64,000 bases of DNA from Caprimulgus europaeus (GCA_907165065.1 OU015540.1:2464001-2528000); one strand, 5' to 3'. Shown: positions 1-11,202, numbered from the stretch's first letter. The notes: generated by a model from the sequence alone, not told the origin. A program made the numbers and translations.

Positions 1-1087
1 TGGTTCTGAAATGAGGCATGATTGCAATATTTAAAAAAAAGGGGATGGGGATTGAGAGATCAAAACAGATCAACATTTCATCTGGGGTGGAACTGGAAGG
101 TGTGTTTGCAGAGGTGAGAGGGTGGTGTGTTCTAGCCCAGAAAGACAACGTACAACTGATGAGGCATGAGCTGTCAGGCTCAGAATATCTCCTGATGGAG
201 ACCTGTGAAATCTGTAGGACACAGATAACATGTGAAAGCACTACCTGAGGGAAATAATAGCAGAGAAAAAATGGCCATAGAAAACATGTTTGGTTTGTTG
301 TCTGTCACCATCGGTAGCTTTCCAGGGTTTTCTTGTCTGAGCAAAACAAACATTTCCAGATTGCAGGAGTGGAAAATTCATAATAGATTTAGGTTATTGT
401 GCAGGGCGATGCCAGGCTGGGCCATTTTCATTTTCATCTTCAGATGAAATAGAGTAGAGAACAAGTCTCTGCCAATTTAACTTCATCATAATCCCATTCA
501 GTTACTCCTAGTACATCTGGGAGGTTGAAGATCGCCGCCGTCAGTGGAGTGATCTCTTGCCAAGAGCAATTGTCTCCTCGTGTCTGGTTCCAAAGGCCAG
601 AAAGTCTAGCAAGGCCCTTAAACAATCACTGCAGCGTGATGGCTCTGAAGTTCATTTCAGAGATTATAATCACACGAGGCAAATAACAACTGGGCACTCC
701 TGTAATCTCACTGTGCTGTTCTGGCATTGCCTCAAAATGTGGCTGGTTATGGCAGGAGTTGGTACAAGGGCACAGATGAGCCCCCCTGCCCTGGGTGTAC
801 AAAACATCCCATTATCTCCTAAAAACAAAGACAAACAGCCCAAGCTTGGATTGATCGGCTGAGTGACTGGTGTCTCACCAATTAATTGTGTGCTGGTACC
901 AATCAATCTTTGGCAGAAAGTGTTGCTAATACAGAGGGTCATTTTAGAAAGGTGGTAACACAAAAGCACGATCAGAAGTCCCTGATTTTTGTTGCGACTG
1001 CAATGTGAAACAAGCAAGGCAATCTGCATCCTTAGTGCTGTTCTGCAGAGAGCAGGAGCAAGAGGAGGCATCTCACACCAGGACTTC
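1..1087. other. non-coding stretch, nothing recognised
   Basis: I see no repeat family, RNA gene or convincing exon here. Open frames are short (the longest is 133 codons on the minus strand, 670-1071) and have no recognisable motif or codon signature. The sequence looks like ordinary unique intergenic or intronic DNA. Confidence 0.6.
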
Positions 1088-1322
1088 TTTATAAACTGTT
1101 AATAAATGGAAAGAGATGTTTTAAGAATGGTAAATAAATGGTATAAAATAAAAACCAACATATTCCTGGAGATCACAAAGCATCCTGTAAAGATGCAGTC
1201 AACACCAGAAAGCTGAGAAACGATAGAGACAGTGCTGTAGCTTGATAAATGTATACAGATAGCTATCACTGCTTAACTATTTATTAAAACATCTCTTAAT
1301 CTCTGACTAACATGTTATAAAC
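1088..1322. repeat. MITE-like inverted repeat with ~37-bp arms
   Basis: The arm at 1088-1124 and the arm at 1284-1322 are imperfect reverse complements. The innermost 14 bases (1111-1124, AAGAGATGTTTTAA) pair perfectly with 1284-1297, and the outer parts share the TTATAAAC-type ends with a few mismatches and an indel. The arms enclose about 160 bp without coding potential. Known avian and reptilian genomes hold short palindromic DNA-transposon relics with TTATAAAC-like ends, so an ancient non-autonomous element is the likeliest reading. No target duplication could be fixed and the family is not named. A chance hairpin is less likely given the arm length. Confidence 0.5.
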
Positions 1323-3314
1323 TATTTATAAGCACCTTTGGAAACACTGCTGCAATCCATGATGAATTGCAATTATTTGTTAAAAGAGCTGTCATCGTTT
1401 TTAACCCTGCATGCGCTATCTATAGGTGCAATGTGAACAAAGCAGCTGGCCAAAACAAAAATAAAGGTTAAAAACTGTAAAAGTGAGTAGTGAAGATACT
1501 GTAGGTGAAGGAGAGAGGGAACAAAGAAATTTACAGCCTGTCTGGGCAAAGTTACCAGATGCAAGTGATGCAGTTAAGAGATGTCCGGGTGGTGCAAAGC
1601 TCCATAAGGCAGTTATGGATTCAAACCCAACCCAAGTCCCCCTTGGCCATGGTGGTGGCTGCAGGACAGACCCAAGACGAAGTGTCAGGGATCTCCCTCT
1701 GTGTGAGGAGGAAGATTTCTCACAGATTTGTTATCAGAAACAACAGTCTCACTGAGTGCAGAACAACCTGTATGAAATAAAACCTTCCCCAGCCAGAGAA
1801 TAGTCCTTTCATGATGGAGAGAAACAGAAAAGATCTAGTGTGTGCCTGGAGAATGAAAATACTGCACTCAAGTGACCTTGGCCACTGGCTTTCTGCATAA
1901 GTGAGTCTTGGTTTCCCCTGAGTGTCGGTAATGGCATTGATTTCCTTATGAAATATTGCCTTCCATGTTTTGTTGTTGGGTTTTGGTTGGCTTTTTTGGT
2001 TTTTTTATTTAATTCAGATGTATGCTGTGTGTTCTGAAAATCCAAAGTCTGTTACTACCTGCTTTTGCCTTATACTCTGGGATTGTACAGATACTGTTAA
2101 TGACCCCAACTAAATTAAAGGCAACAGATATTTAACAATCCTACCCAGGTTATATGGATAACATTTTCCTATTGAAGGGCAGTGGATTTATTAAGAGGAC
2201 TTATATTAAAAAACAAAACAAAACAAAACACTAAATAGAAGACTTTTATTGTGATGTTCTTCAGTACTAAATTAAGAATCAGATGAAGACCAGCCCCACT
2301 GAGACACTGAGATAATATCTAAGCATATTAATACTGGATATCTTACTTTTTTTTCCCCCAATATCTTGAGAGGATCCTATTTAACATTTGATGTACATGG
2401 AGATGTACAGAGTAGAGGAAGTAACAAAGACTGCAGCATTATCAGCAGGTTTCCATTGATCCAGCTGGCATGATGAAGAGGCTCCTGTCAAGTCAGTGCA
2501 GGAGAAATCTTTCTGAGCCATTAGAGAATAAAATCCAAATCAATTGGTGACCCACAGTTTCAGGTCTCTCAGAGCAGGTAGGTCATCAAGACGAGTCTGA
2601 CTCTTGGAGTGTATAAAACCAAGCAGTTCTCAAGAGGCTGAGATTTTTCCTGGTCTTTTTGTTATGTCTTTTCAAGCCCTGAAGTGCTGAAGCATGAGAT
2701 GGGTCCTCACCACGTTAATGAACAAGTCTCTGTGGTCATTGGCCAATGGTCCATCCTTAGCCTGCTTTGGAGCAAGAGTCACTCATATTCTGGTCACAGC
2801 AAGTTAACCCTGTGCAGATGATGAGCAGTGAGCCAGGTGAGGTCCTCCATAAGCAGGAGTTAAATCCCTCTGAAGACAAGGAGGCAGTTATTCGTGTTTC
2901 TCACCATAATGAGAATCCCACTTAGGTATCGTTTCATCTCGAGTGTTTAAGGGTTTTAGTGAGTCTTTAATAACAAGCAGTCTTTAAATGGGTCTCAGAG
3001 GGAAGACAATTGCATTCCCCAGCCCAGACAGCAAATCTAAAGATCACTATATTGTTTAAAGCACTTGTAAAGCCCTAACACCAGGGTTTAAATGGTGCTC
3101 ACGTGATGGAGAGGGCTGTGGACAAAGCTTGAATTTAATCCCTGGGTAATTGTAGCATTGACTCTGCCATGGGAGGACAGCAGCAGCGTGAATGAGGCCA
3201 GAGCCCTGCTAAACGAGGGTGCAGTAACATGCCTCCCTCCCTGCCTGCCTCCTTTCTGCTTTCATGGGATGTTTTTTTTTCCCTTCACATATTTTTTTCT
3301 TCATTTAATTATAT
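1323..3314. other. non-coding stretch with minor low complexity
   Basis: I see no gene. A strong minus-strand acceptor-like tract lies at 1499-1528 and is followed by 41 open codons to a stop at 1373, rich in hydrophobic residues. It has no donor partner and is probably coincidental. A short AAAAC run is listed separately, and T-rich patches occur at 1990-2010 and 2345-2360. Confidence 0.5.
2208..2230. repeat. (AAAAC)n microsatellite
   Basis: About four AAAAC units follow an A run. This is simple low-complexity sequence with no further signal. Confidence 0.85.
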
Positions 3315-3319
3315 GTATT
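3315..3319. repeat. 5-bp target site duplication, left copy
   Basis: GTATT lies immediately before the TG end of the LTR and is repeated exactly after its CA end at 4349-4353. A 5-bp duplication fits retroviral-type integration and is usual for avian ERVL-like elements. Confidence 0.7.
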
Positions 3320-4348
3320 TGTGGTAGGTTGACCCTGGCTGGATGCCAGGTGCCCACCAAAGCTGCTCTGTCACTCCTCTCCTCAGCTGGACAGGGGAGA
3401 GAAGATAGAACAAAAGGTTCATGGATGGGAGGACAGGACAGGGAGAGATCATTCATTAATTTCTGTCACAGGCAAAACAGACTCGACTTGGGGAAAATTA
3501 ATTTAATTTATTACCAATTAAATCAGAGTAGGATAATGAGAAAAACAAACAAATCAATTCAAATAAAGCCAGTCAGTTCATCATACGTTGTTTCTGCTGC
3601 TCCTTCCTCCTCAGGGTTAGGACTCCTCACACTCTTCCCCTGCTCCAGCGTGGGGATCCCTCTCATTGGAGACAGTCCTCCACGAACTTCACCGTGAGTC
3701 CTTCCCACAGGCTGCAGTTCTCCATGAGCTGCCCTAGCATGAGTCCTTTCCATGGGATGCAGTCCCTCAGGAACAGACTGCTGCAGTGCGGGTCCCTCAC
3801 AGGGTCACAAGTCCTGCCAGCAAACCTGCTCCAGTGTGGGCTCATCTCTCCACAGAGCCACAGGTCCTGCCAGGAGCTTGCTCCAGCACAAGCTTCCCAT
3901 GGGGTCACAGACTCCTTCGGACATCCACTTGCTCTGGCTTGGTGTCCTCCATGGGCTGTAGGTGGATATTTGCTCCACCATGGACCTCCATGGGATGCAG
4001 GGGGACAGCCTGCCTCTCCATGGTCTTCACCATGGGCTGCAGCAGAATCTCTTCTCTGGCCTGGAGCACCTCCTCCCCTTCCTTCTTCATTGATCTTGGT
4101 GTCTGCAGAGTTGTTTCTTTCACATTTTCTCACTTGTCTCTCCAGCTGCAGGTTGCTGCACACTTTTTCCCCTTTCTTAAATATTTTATAAGAGAGGCAC
4201 TACCACCATCTCTGATGGGCTCAGCCTTGGCCAGCAGCAGGTCCATCTTGGAGCTGGCTGGCATCAGCTCTGTCAGACATAGGAAAAGCTTCTCACAGAA
4301 GCTTGTAGCTCTCCTGCTATCAAAATCCTGCCATGCAAACCCAATACA
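3320..4348 (-). mobile_element. complete solo LTR of an avian endogenous retrovirus
   Basis: The 1029-bp element begins with TG, ends with CA and is flanked by GTATT on both sides. These are the marks of a solo LTR left after recombination between the two LTRs of a provirus. The minus strand is the sense strand: a TATA-like box lies at 4181-4190 and an AATAAA polyadenylation signal at 3507-3512 in that orientation. The region 3640-4050 is built of imperfect 60-75 bp repeats, each with a GCTCCAGYRTGGG-like core and CCATGGGMTGCAG or CAGGTCCTGCCAG motifs. I recognise the overall sequence as a common bird LTR type, probably ERVL-like from the 5-bp duplication, but I cannot assign a family name. 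No gag, pol or env is present. Open frames inside it (for example minus 3663-4163) are by-products of the internal repeats. Confidence 0.85.
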
Positions 4349-4353
4349 GTATT
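4349..4353. repeat. 5-bp target site duplication, right copy
   Basis: GTATT repeats the five bases at 3315-3319 directly after the CA end of the LTR. Confidence 0.7.
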
Positions 4354-4428
4354 TTAAGGAAAACAAAACTCTAGAGTGAATCTAATTACAAAGAGTGTAT
4401 TGACTTGAACCTCATCCACGTCAGACTC

Positions 4429-4734
4429 CTAACCCCCGTCATCTTTGATGAGGCAGACAAGGCTGAGAACCGTTTCTCCCCGTTCTGAGACACTCTGATC
4501 CCCGATTTGATTTAATTGGTCTCTTGCAATAATTGAGTACTTGCCAGGAGCCAATTTAAAGGTGCTGCCATCTGAGTTTTTTTCCCCAATAGAAGGATTA
4601 ACCCCATTAGCAATGAACTCTGTGCTGCACGTCCATAACCTTACAAAGGAACATAATCCTGTCTCGTTCCACCAGCTCATTCTTTTCTTCTGCAGTAAAT
4701 ACAAACCCTTAAGAATCTCCTCATCCTTTGCCAC
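4429..4734 (-). other. unrecognised open frame, minus strand
   Basis: About 100 open codons lie between the LTR and the CpG-rich block. The frame opens just after an in-frame stop near 4745 and has no ATG near its start; the first listed codon is GTG. It ends at 4429. The predicted peptide has an ordinary amino-acid mix but no family I recognise. It would be transcribed away from the CCAAT-rich block at 4990-5100, so it could belong to a divergent transcript, but its length is also expected by chance. I treat it as unsupported coding potential. Confidence 0.12.
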
Positions 4735-4989
4735 AGTTTGAACCTGTCATTTCACTGGGTGCTCAGAAGCAGACAGTGATCCCAAACAGGGATGGACCAG
4801 GATTGGAACTGCTGGAAACACTCACCAATTCACTTCTGGTTTACCTTTTTCTAATGGCACTGATATTATTTCATTGCTCCTGGCCAAACAGCCACCAAAA
4901 CGTCCAGCTTCACCCCCTGATTGCCTGGCCTAAGATGGAGACCGTCCTCACTGGAGGGAGCTGGCAGGGACACCCATCCCACCTACCCT

Positions 4990-5345
4990 CTACCAATCAG
5001 CACCTTCCATTACCTACCGACCAATCACATCATAACAGGTGTCCCTGCTCCAGCCAATCGGGAGTGACCAGCGCGCCGTGAAGGCGGGCGGAGCAGCAAC
5101 AGCCGCTCTCCCTCAGGGTGTCGTGGAGCAGAGATGGCGTCAGGTCCCTTCACGCCTCGGCCTCGTGGCCGTTCCCTGTTCAGTCCAGTTATTCCTTCAT
5201 GTCGCCAGTCCTGGCACTGCTGTTCTTGTTCTCTGCTCGCTGTGGAGGGTCCTGGCTGGTTCAGGGCAGGTGGCTCCATGTTGTGGGTTCAGCTCAGCTC
5301 TGGGGAGGGCTGAGAGACAGCAGAGCCGCCATTTTTCAGGGACAC
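4990..5345 (+). promoter_or_regulatory. CpG-rich promoter-like block with three CCAAT boxes
   Basis: CCAAT motifs at 4993-4997, 5021-5025 and 5054-5058 sit in the same orientation at 28 and 33 bp spacing, the arrangement typical of NF-Y-bound promoters. A GC box (GGGCGG) follows at 5086-5091. About a dozen CpGs fall within 5060-5180, much denser than the rest of the window. A YY1-like GCCGCCATTTT lies at 5325-5335, and a GTGAGA donor-like site at 5346-5352. No TATA box is near. The order CCAAT, GC box, ATG in good context (5134), YY1 site suggests plus-strand transcription of a housekeeping-type first exon or lncRNA. A CpG-rich U3 of an unrecognised LTR is the main alternative, because LTR sequence lies on both sides. 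Confidence 0.5.
5134..5313 (+). other. 59-codon small ORF downstream of the CCAAT promoter
   Basis: An ATG in a reasonable context (GCAGAGATGG) about 40 bp after the GC box opens a 59-codon frame ending in TGA at 5311-5313. The peptide begins MASGPFTPRPRGRS and is rich in Ser, Pro, Arg and Cys, with no domain I recognise. It could be a real micro-peptide, the start of a first coding exon, or an upstream ORF. Only its position in the promoter-like block makes it worth listing. Confidence 0.15.
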
Positions 5346-5346
5346 T

Positions 5347-5904
5347 GTGAGACGTGGCGTTCAGTCATGGTTTGGGTTATTTCCTCTCCCCTTGGATGAC
5401 CGCCTCTTCCTCCTCAGCCTATGGGACAGCAGAACAAAACCTCATTTTCCCTTGAAAGCCTCTCAGAAATTGGCTTTGCACGTTTTAAGAGAGAGGGGTT
5501 TTAAGTGCAAAGGTTCCTTGCGAGCCCCAGTGAGGCCTGGGAATCCTTATCTCTCCCTCATGGACACCAACAATGCAGCTCTAAAAGGAGACGTCACCAC
5601 CTGCAGTGTGAGGGAGCTCACACTGTTGTCCCAAAGCGGAATCCTTTACCTGCTGTGTGGACGCCAACATACACACGGAGCCAAGGTATTTTATTTATTT
5701 CACATTGGTGTGGGTATGGGTGTTAGGTGGTATTCCACAAACCTAGCACATTTGAGTTTCCAAAACTTATGTGTAATTGAGGAACTTGTTCCACCTGCTA
5801 TTGGTGTGGAATATGCATTGCTATTCTGCTTTAAGATTGGTTCAAACTCCTCTCACTTACCTTCTAAGAGTACAGCACACAAAAATTCACAGCACGTGCT
5901 CTGA
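5347..5904 (+). other. unrecognised 185-codon open frame after the CpG block
   Basis: This is one of the longest frames not explained by a repeat array. It has no ATG until codon 72 (5560). The second half runs into sequence that looks like LTR, so its openness is probably accidental. No motif, signal peptide or membrane segment is convincing. In 64 kb read in six frames roughly one ORF of this size is expected by chance. Confidence 0.1.
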
Positions 5905-6160
5905 TACGGGGGGATTAAGTCTATTCAGTCTCTAATTCAGTCGGTAGTTATGATCTCTCCCTGCCACATTTACCTTTCCCCCAGTTACCGCAGACTCTTG
6001 CTGACTTCATCCTTCTCAGGCAATCATCCAGCTTTTGGTACCTTTCAGGGCAGGATATTCTCCTTTTATCAGTGTTTTAGCTCCTCTACGAGGTCATAGT
6101 TGTTAGTAAGGCGTGCACAGTTTGTACAAAGTAACTGGATTTGCACAAGCTAAAGACAAT
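5665..6160 (-). mobile_element. probable LTR fragment of an endogenous retrovirus
   Basis: The stretch has the texture of a bird LTR read on the minus strand. Tandem AATAAA signals (complement at 5690-5702) lie near one end, and there is a segment reading GGTGGTATTCCACAAACC that I associate with avian LTRs. No coding sequence is present. A minus-strand AAG|GTAAGT donor-like site occurs at 5857-5865. I could not find TG/CA ends with matching duplications, so both boundaries are approximate and family assignment is open. An old unique sequence is the alternative. Confidence 0.35.
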
Positions 6161-9100
6161 GAGCTGGTTATATTGTGAGACAGGACCCAGCTTGGTAGCA
6201 AATTCTCTTTTCTACTGCACATCAATGCTCCCTGGGCTGAGTAGGGTGATAGGGTGGTTGGGTTGTGGAGCAGCATTTCCTTCTGCTCCCATCAAACCAA
6301 CCCCAGCTCCATCCATCAGCCTGACCCTGCCTCCAACCTAGTCAGCAAATGTCCTCCTTAGTGATGGCTTCAGAGTTTGCCTGAGGGACACCTGTGCATG
6401 GCTGGGATTTGCTTAGGCAGCTGTTTTCCTGCAGCTTAAAAATAAATATTGCTATTTCCATTGATAAGAGGCTGCAGGTTGTGCTCAGGCTGGGCTGCAG
6501 CTGGTCTCACTGTGCAGGAGCACGGTGCTAGTCAAGCTGAAGGGCTACGGCGACTGCACACAGGAGGGAGGGAGCTGCTGGGGAGGTTATTACTCAGCAA
6601 GTTTTTAAACATCTAAGTTGTTTTTAACAAGCTCTAAGAAATAATGAATAATTAGGAGAGATGGAGTCATTCCAATTTACTAATGAAATTATATTCTTTG
6701 TAGAGAAGAGCAGAGACACATAAGGATGTCACACTGTATAAGGAACAGAAGGTGGATGTCTCCAGCAGCCTAATTTTATACACTATCATGCCTTCCTTAT
6801 CATTAATAACACCATTCTACATTTTAAAAGTGCTTCTCTTCCCAAAAGACCCCAGACTGCATTATAACTGCCGGCTTAGTCCTGGGGGCAGATACATTGA
6901 TAATCATTTTAATAAGAAATTTGTCAGATTCAAGCAGGCAAAGGGTGATGTTTTCTCCTAAGGCTGAAACACAACCTCTGCTACAGTGGGGAAAAGCAGC
7001 AGCTCAGTCCCAACACCTCACAGCTGGTTAGTGGAAGCTGGCTTTGAAAAAGGCTGATGGAAAGGAAAAAGCCTTGTACAAAAGGAGCACGCAGGGCTTG
7101 CTGCTGGGCTCCTGGGATGGAGGCAGGGCCGCGCGCTTCGCTGGCTCTCAGCTCCTAGGATAAATTAGCAGCTTGGCTGCTCTGAGCTTGCCTCTGCTGA
7201 GAAAAGGAAGGGGGTGTTGATAAATATTATCTAATGGGAACCTGGTACCGATGAGGATCACACTTGTTATCTGGCAGAGAGGGATGTTAGCGGAGAGGCA
7301 GCACGTGGGAAGTGACACTTTAACATTCACCTGCTCTCTGCGGTGTGAAGTGCTGGAATCCCCGGCTTTGGCCAGCTTGGGAGGAGCAGGAGGTCCATGT
7401 TTGCTAGAGGTGTAAAGATTTGGTTCTTGAATTCCAAGAATGTCCATTCAGCAAACTTATTCTAAAATTAGAGTAACTGGTCACTACTGGCTGGCCAGGG
7501 GAGGGTGTGGGGTGGTGGAGTGTGGTTGTAATGACACCAGGATCTTATATGGGATTCTGCTGGTTTCAATACAGCAAAGCTGAGCAGCTACTCTGAGTGT
7601 GAAGGGCTGCCAGGCTGGGACTGCAGCCCTGCTTCTCTTCAACTTGAGGATTTTTGCCATTGATTTCAGTGAGGCCACAGTTTTCACTTCTGGCCCTTTC
7701 AGTTATTGGAGCAAAACACAATAGAAGACCCTAACTACTGCTGGATGGAAAGGAAAAAAAAAAAATCATGTATTGGTTTTGGCTTGAAAGTTCCAACATT
7801 TGCTTGTGAATTTAAAATAGAAAATCTATTTGCCATATGTTCAATTCCAGAAGAACTACGTCTCTGGAGAACCTGCTTCCTTGGGTTGCTTTGGATGGAG
7901 AGGGACTGCTTAAACATTTCTTTGCTTTTCTCTCTTCTGTTTTACTTCTCACATTTACCATTAAGCTAGCATTGACATTTCTGTGCCATCTGGCTTTTTT
8001 TGTTGTTAGTTTTTTTAAAAGGGGCTGGGAAAAGAAAGATTCAGGGTAAAACAAAGAGTTTGTGTCGCTAGTCCAGCAGTCAAAAAAGTGAACAGGGGGA
8101 GCCCACACTGAAATATTTTTGCCAGGGGAGTCTGGGTTTCAAGGAGAGGTTTTAAGCCTTTCAAAAAAAAGGAGAGGAAATCTCTACACGTCTGAAAGGT
8201 GGGTTGGTTCTGGCACAGCAAGACATCCTCTCCACAACGGCTGCTACAGCAAAGCGGTACAGTGGGAGACAGCCCAGGAGTTGCTGACACACAGGTTATT
8301 GTTTTATTCATCTCTCTAGAGGCCAAGAAATATTCAGACAAATGAGGTTGTCCATTTTAAGGACTAGAAGGAAGTTTGAAGTCCCTCTAGACCCTCAACC
8401 TCACATGTTTTCAGGTAGAGGTTGGTATATTTGAATGATGCTACTATGAAAGGAGAGAATTTGGCTTGTTGGTTAGGAGACCTCCCCCTGCTTCTGTTGG
8501 CTTCATCAGTTCTCGTTAGGGTTTGGACAAGCCTGGAAGAGGCTCTTTCCAATTAGGAGGAGTTCTCAGCCTGGAAAACAATAAAACAGGCTTTCTTCTG
8601 AACACTTCACACAAACAATTTGTGGCATTCATAATCTTACCACACAGTTTCTTGCAACATCTCACATTTCCCAGACTATTTGGGGTTTTTTTCCTAACTT
8701 ACACACCAAACAGCTTAAAAATTCAGTCTGCCCTTGCTGACCTTGTACAACTGAGGAGAGAAGTCATGGCTGACATTGTCAGCTGCAGTGATTTCACACA
8801 CGGTCTCTCAGTGTGGTATAAGCAGAAATTTATACTTTTTAATTGGGTTAGAAAAGTATGTTGATGCCCAGAGAAAGCAGCCTGGCCAATTGGTACAAAT
8901 TCAAAGTGTCTTCGGCAGGGGCAGAGCTGGGGACTGACATCAGCCTGGCCAGACAAGACCATGCATGGACTGACACACAGCTCACCCCCTGCTTCACTTC
9001 TGGGCTGACAAGAGAAGAAGACATCCGAGTGGTGAACAGGATTGTATATTGATCTCTCACAGTATGTAATTTATGTAAATTGCACTTAATGTATGTAGAT

Positions 9101-11091
9101 AGAACTGACATTTTCTCCTGGACTCTTTATCTCCAAAGACTCACAAAATGCTCAGATTATGACTCTGCATAGCAAGAACGTCTCTTCCCTCAGCCCTACA
9201 GAGCAGATATTTGTTTGTTGTCAGTGTGGGCAATTTAGTTACTAATTCCCAGGGTTAATGTACAATATTAGGCTATTACACTGCATTGCATCATGCTTAC
9301 TGAATAACATTACATGTAGTTTATATTTCATTTCAGCTCCACTTCTAATTTTGCTGTTGGGGAGTTACATGACCGAACAGGGCTGTGGATGTTGTCTGCT
9401 GTGTTTGTAATGCACTGAGTGGCTTCTAGTTCATCCTTTGCCTGTTTGTTTCTCCCCAACTCTACTATTTCTCTTGTGTCCACACAACAATCTCCAGGTA
9501 AATATTTGGTAATCAATGTTCTTTGTCTATCATAGGCCAAAACCACATAACAACAATAAGGGGATTTAATCTTTTTCTATGTATTACTGTTCGGTCACTG
9601 GATAATGTTTCCAGAGAGATATTAGTAGACTGAGGCTTAACCTGGTGCTACAAAAAAGAGCTGTAGACCTCCATGGGCCATGGCATTAACCAAGCTCTTT
9701 AGGGTCTAAAGGACTACACAGAGATTTAGAGGACTTGAGCTAATGCCTAGCTGAACTTCAGGCTTTTCTTCATGGCCTCGGTCAAGTCACTCAAACTATA
9801 AAGTCCTACAGCAATTTAGGAGTACTTTCAAAATTGATGTCAACACTTTTGAACTTTTAAGTTCAGTGGAGTCTCACTGGAAGTCAGGGGGATTCATTAC
9901 CCAGTGCCCTAATCCTTCATAGACTGAGACACCTGAATTTCATCAGATTTCTCTCTTGATCTCTGAACATAGTGATCTCACTATCCAAGGGTCACGGGGG
10001 TTTGCAGAGCAAGGCTGTCAGCAGCTCTGCCCTTCACAAATGTCTGGCAGTGGGCAGGGAAGGGTGGCTGTGAGATGCTCAACCAGAGTCTTCTGCCCAC
10101 CACTGGCCAGAACCAGGTAAGAGAAATCTTCCTTGGCAGCACTGAAAAGCCAAACCCTCCCCTGCATTTCTGGTGCATGAAATCCAGCAAGTTTGTTTCT
10201 CCTATGAAAATTAAACATAAAATATGTAACAAAGCACAATAAATAGGGGGAAAAAACAGGGTAAGGGTAAAGTTCTGCAAGCTCGGCGCCTCAGGATGGG
10301 GGGTGGAGGGGATGTCTGCACTCAGATTAGACAGTTCTAGGTCTTCAGCCTTTTAAGAGCTCTTTCAGACTTCACAGTCTTTATCAGACCAGTTATTTTC
10401 CTCTTATCTGGGTGCCTTGTAATTCATGTTGTTCCCAATCCTCCGTGCTAGGGAGAGTGTTTGTGCTGGACTGGGCAGGAGCAAGGCAATTGCTGCAATG
10501 GCTCCTGTAAGTATTAACAATAATAACGTGCACTTTATAACCATGGTTAGTATTAAAAGGCATTTGACAAACACTGGACTTGGAATGAAAGGCTTTTAAA
10601 GCCCCAGCCAAGCTATTTGCAATTAGAACACAGTAATGTACATTCATTCTGTATGTAAGTTGAGCTCCCAAAAATCTCCTTTTTTGTCCATTAACAAAAC
10701 CACAGTATCCCCATGAACAAGTCCCCTTAATCTTCCCAGTGCACAGTTTGTGATCTTATCCTCAGAAAAGCTGTGCAATGCCGTGCAGCTCCAAGAGAAA
10801 CAAAAGCAAAGTTGAAAGCAAAACGAACTCTCTCCCAGAATAAATAGCACCAATCTGAGGGCACAATATTTGAGGCTTATTGCAGCTTGAATGAAGTGTA
10901 TGATGTATTTAGATCCCAGAAAAGTGCAGAGAGCACAAATTCCTCCTGCTCCTGCATAAAAATGAATGGAAGTCAGAAATAAAGTGGTTGAGCATGAGCA
11001 CAGCAGTGACTCCATTTCCTCTCCCTGTCTTGAGTGTCTGTTCATGTCGGCTCAAAAATAGAGAGCAAGAGGCAGAGTGCACAGAGAATAA
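6161..11091. other. non-coding stretch, nothing recognised
   Basis: I find no repeat family or gene. There is a small CpG cluster at 7126-7142, an AT-rich patch at 6620-6720, and a phrase near 7650-7680 that recalls an ancient dispersed vertebrate repeat but is too short to call. A donor-like CCAG|GTAAGAG at 10113-10120 follows a 26-codon ATG frame (10039), with no other support. Confidence 0.5.
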
Positions 11092-11180
11092 ATGTATCTG
11101 ACAAGGCTTGCTGCCTTCCTGCTCTGCCTCTGTTTCACTGTCCTGATTACAGCATTTCTAATTTTTTCTGACCTCACAAG
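11092..11180 (+). other. candidate first coding exon with signal-anchor-like peptide
   Basis: An ATG at 11092 opens a frame whose first ~28 residues are a basic start (MYLTRLAAF) followed by about 17 hydrophobic residues, as in a signal peptide or type II signal anchor. It then meets a strong donor, CAA|GTAAGT, at 11179-11184. Read through, the frame stops about 13 codons later, inside an adjacent CR1. I do not recognise the protein. The hydrophobic run and donor together are suggestive, but no downstream exon was found and chance is possible. Confidence 0.2.
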
Positions 11181-11202
11181 TAAGTATGAAAAAATATGTA
11201 TG

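Noticed and set aside
1373..1528. Terminal-exon candidate with strong acceptor and 41 hydrophobic codons
   Set aside because: No polyadenylation signal at a sensible distance was clear and there is no partner exon; the acceptor tract may be chance.
3663..4163. 166-codon minus-strand ORF
   Set aside because: It lies wholly inside the solo LTR and comes from its internal tandem repeats; no gene product is expected.
5857..5865. Minus-strand AAG|GTAAGT as a gene splice donor
   Set aside because: It lies inside probable LTR sequence, with no acceptor or favoured open frame upstream; kept only as a note in the LTR entry.
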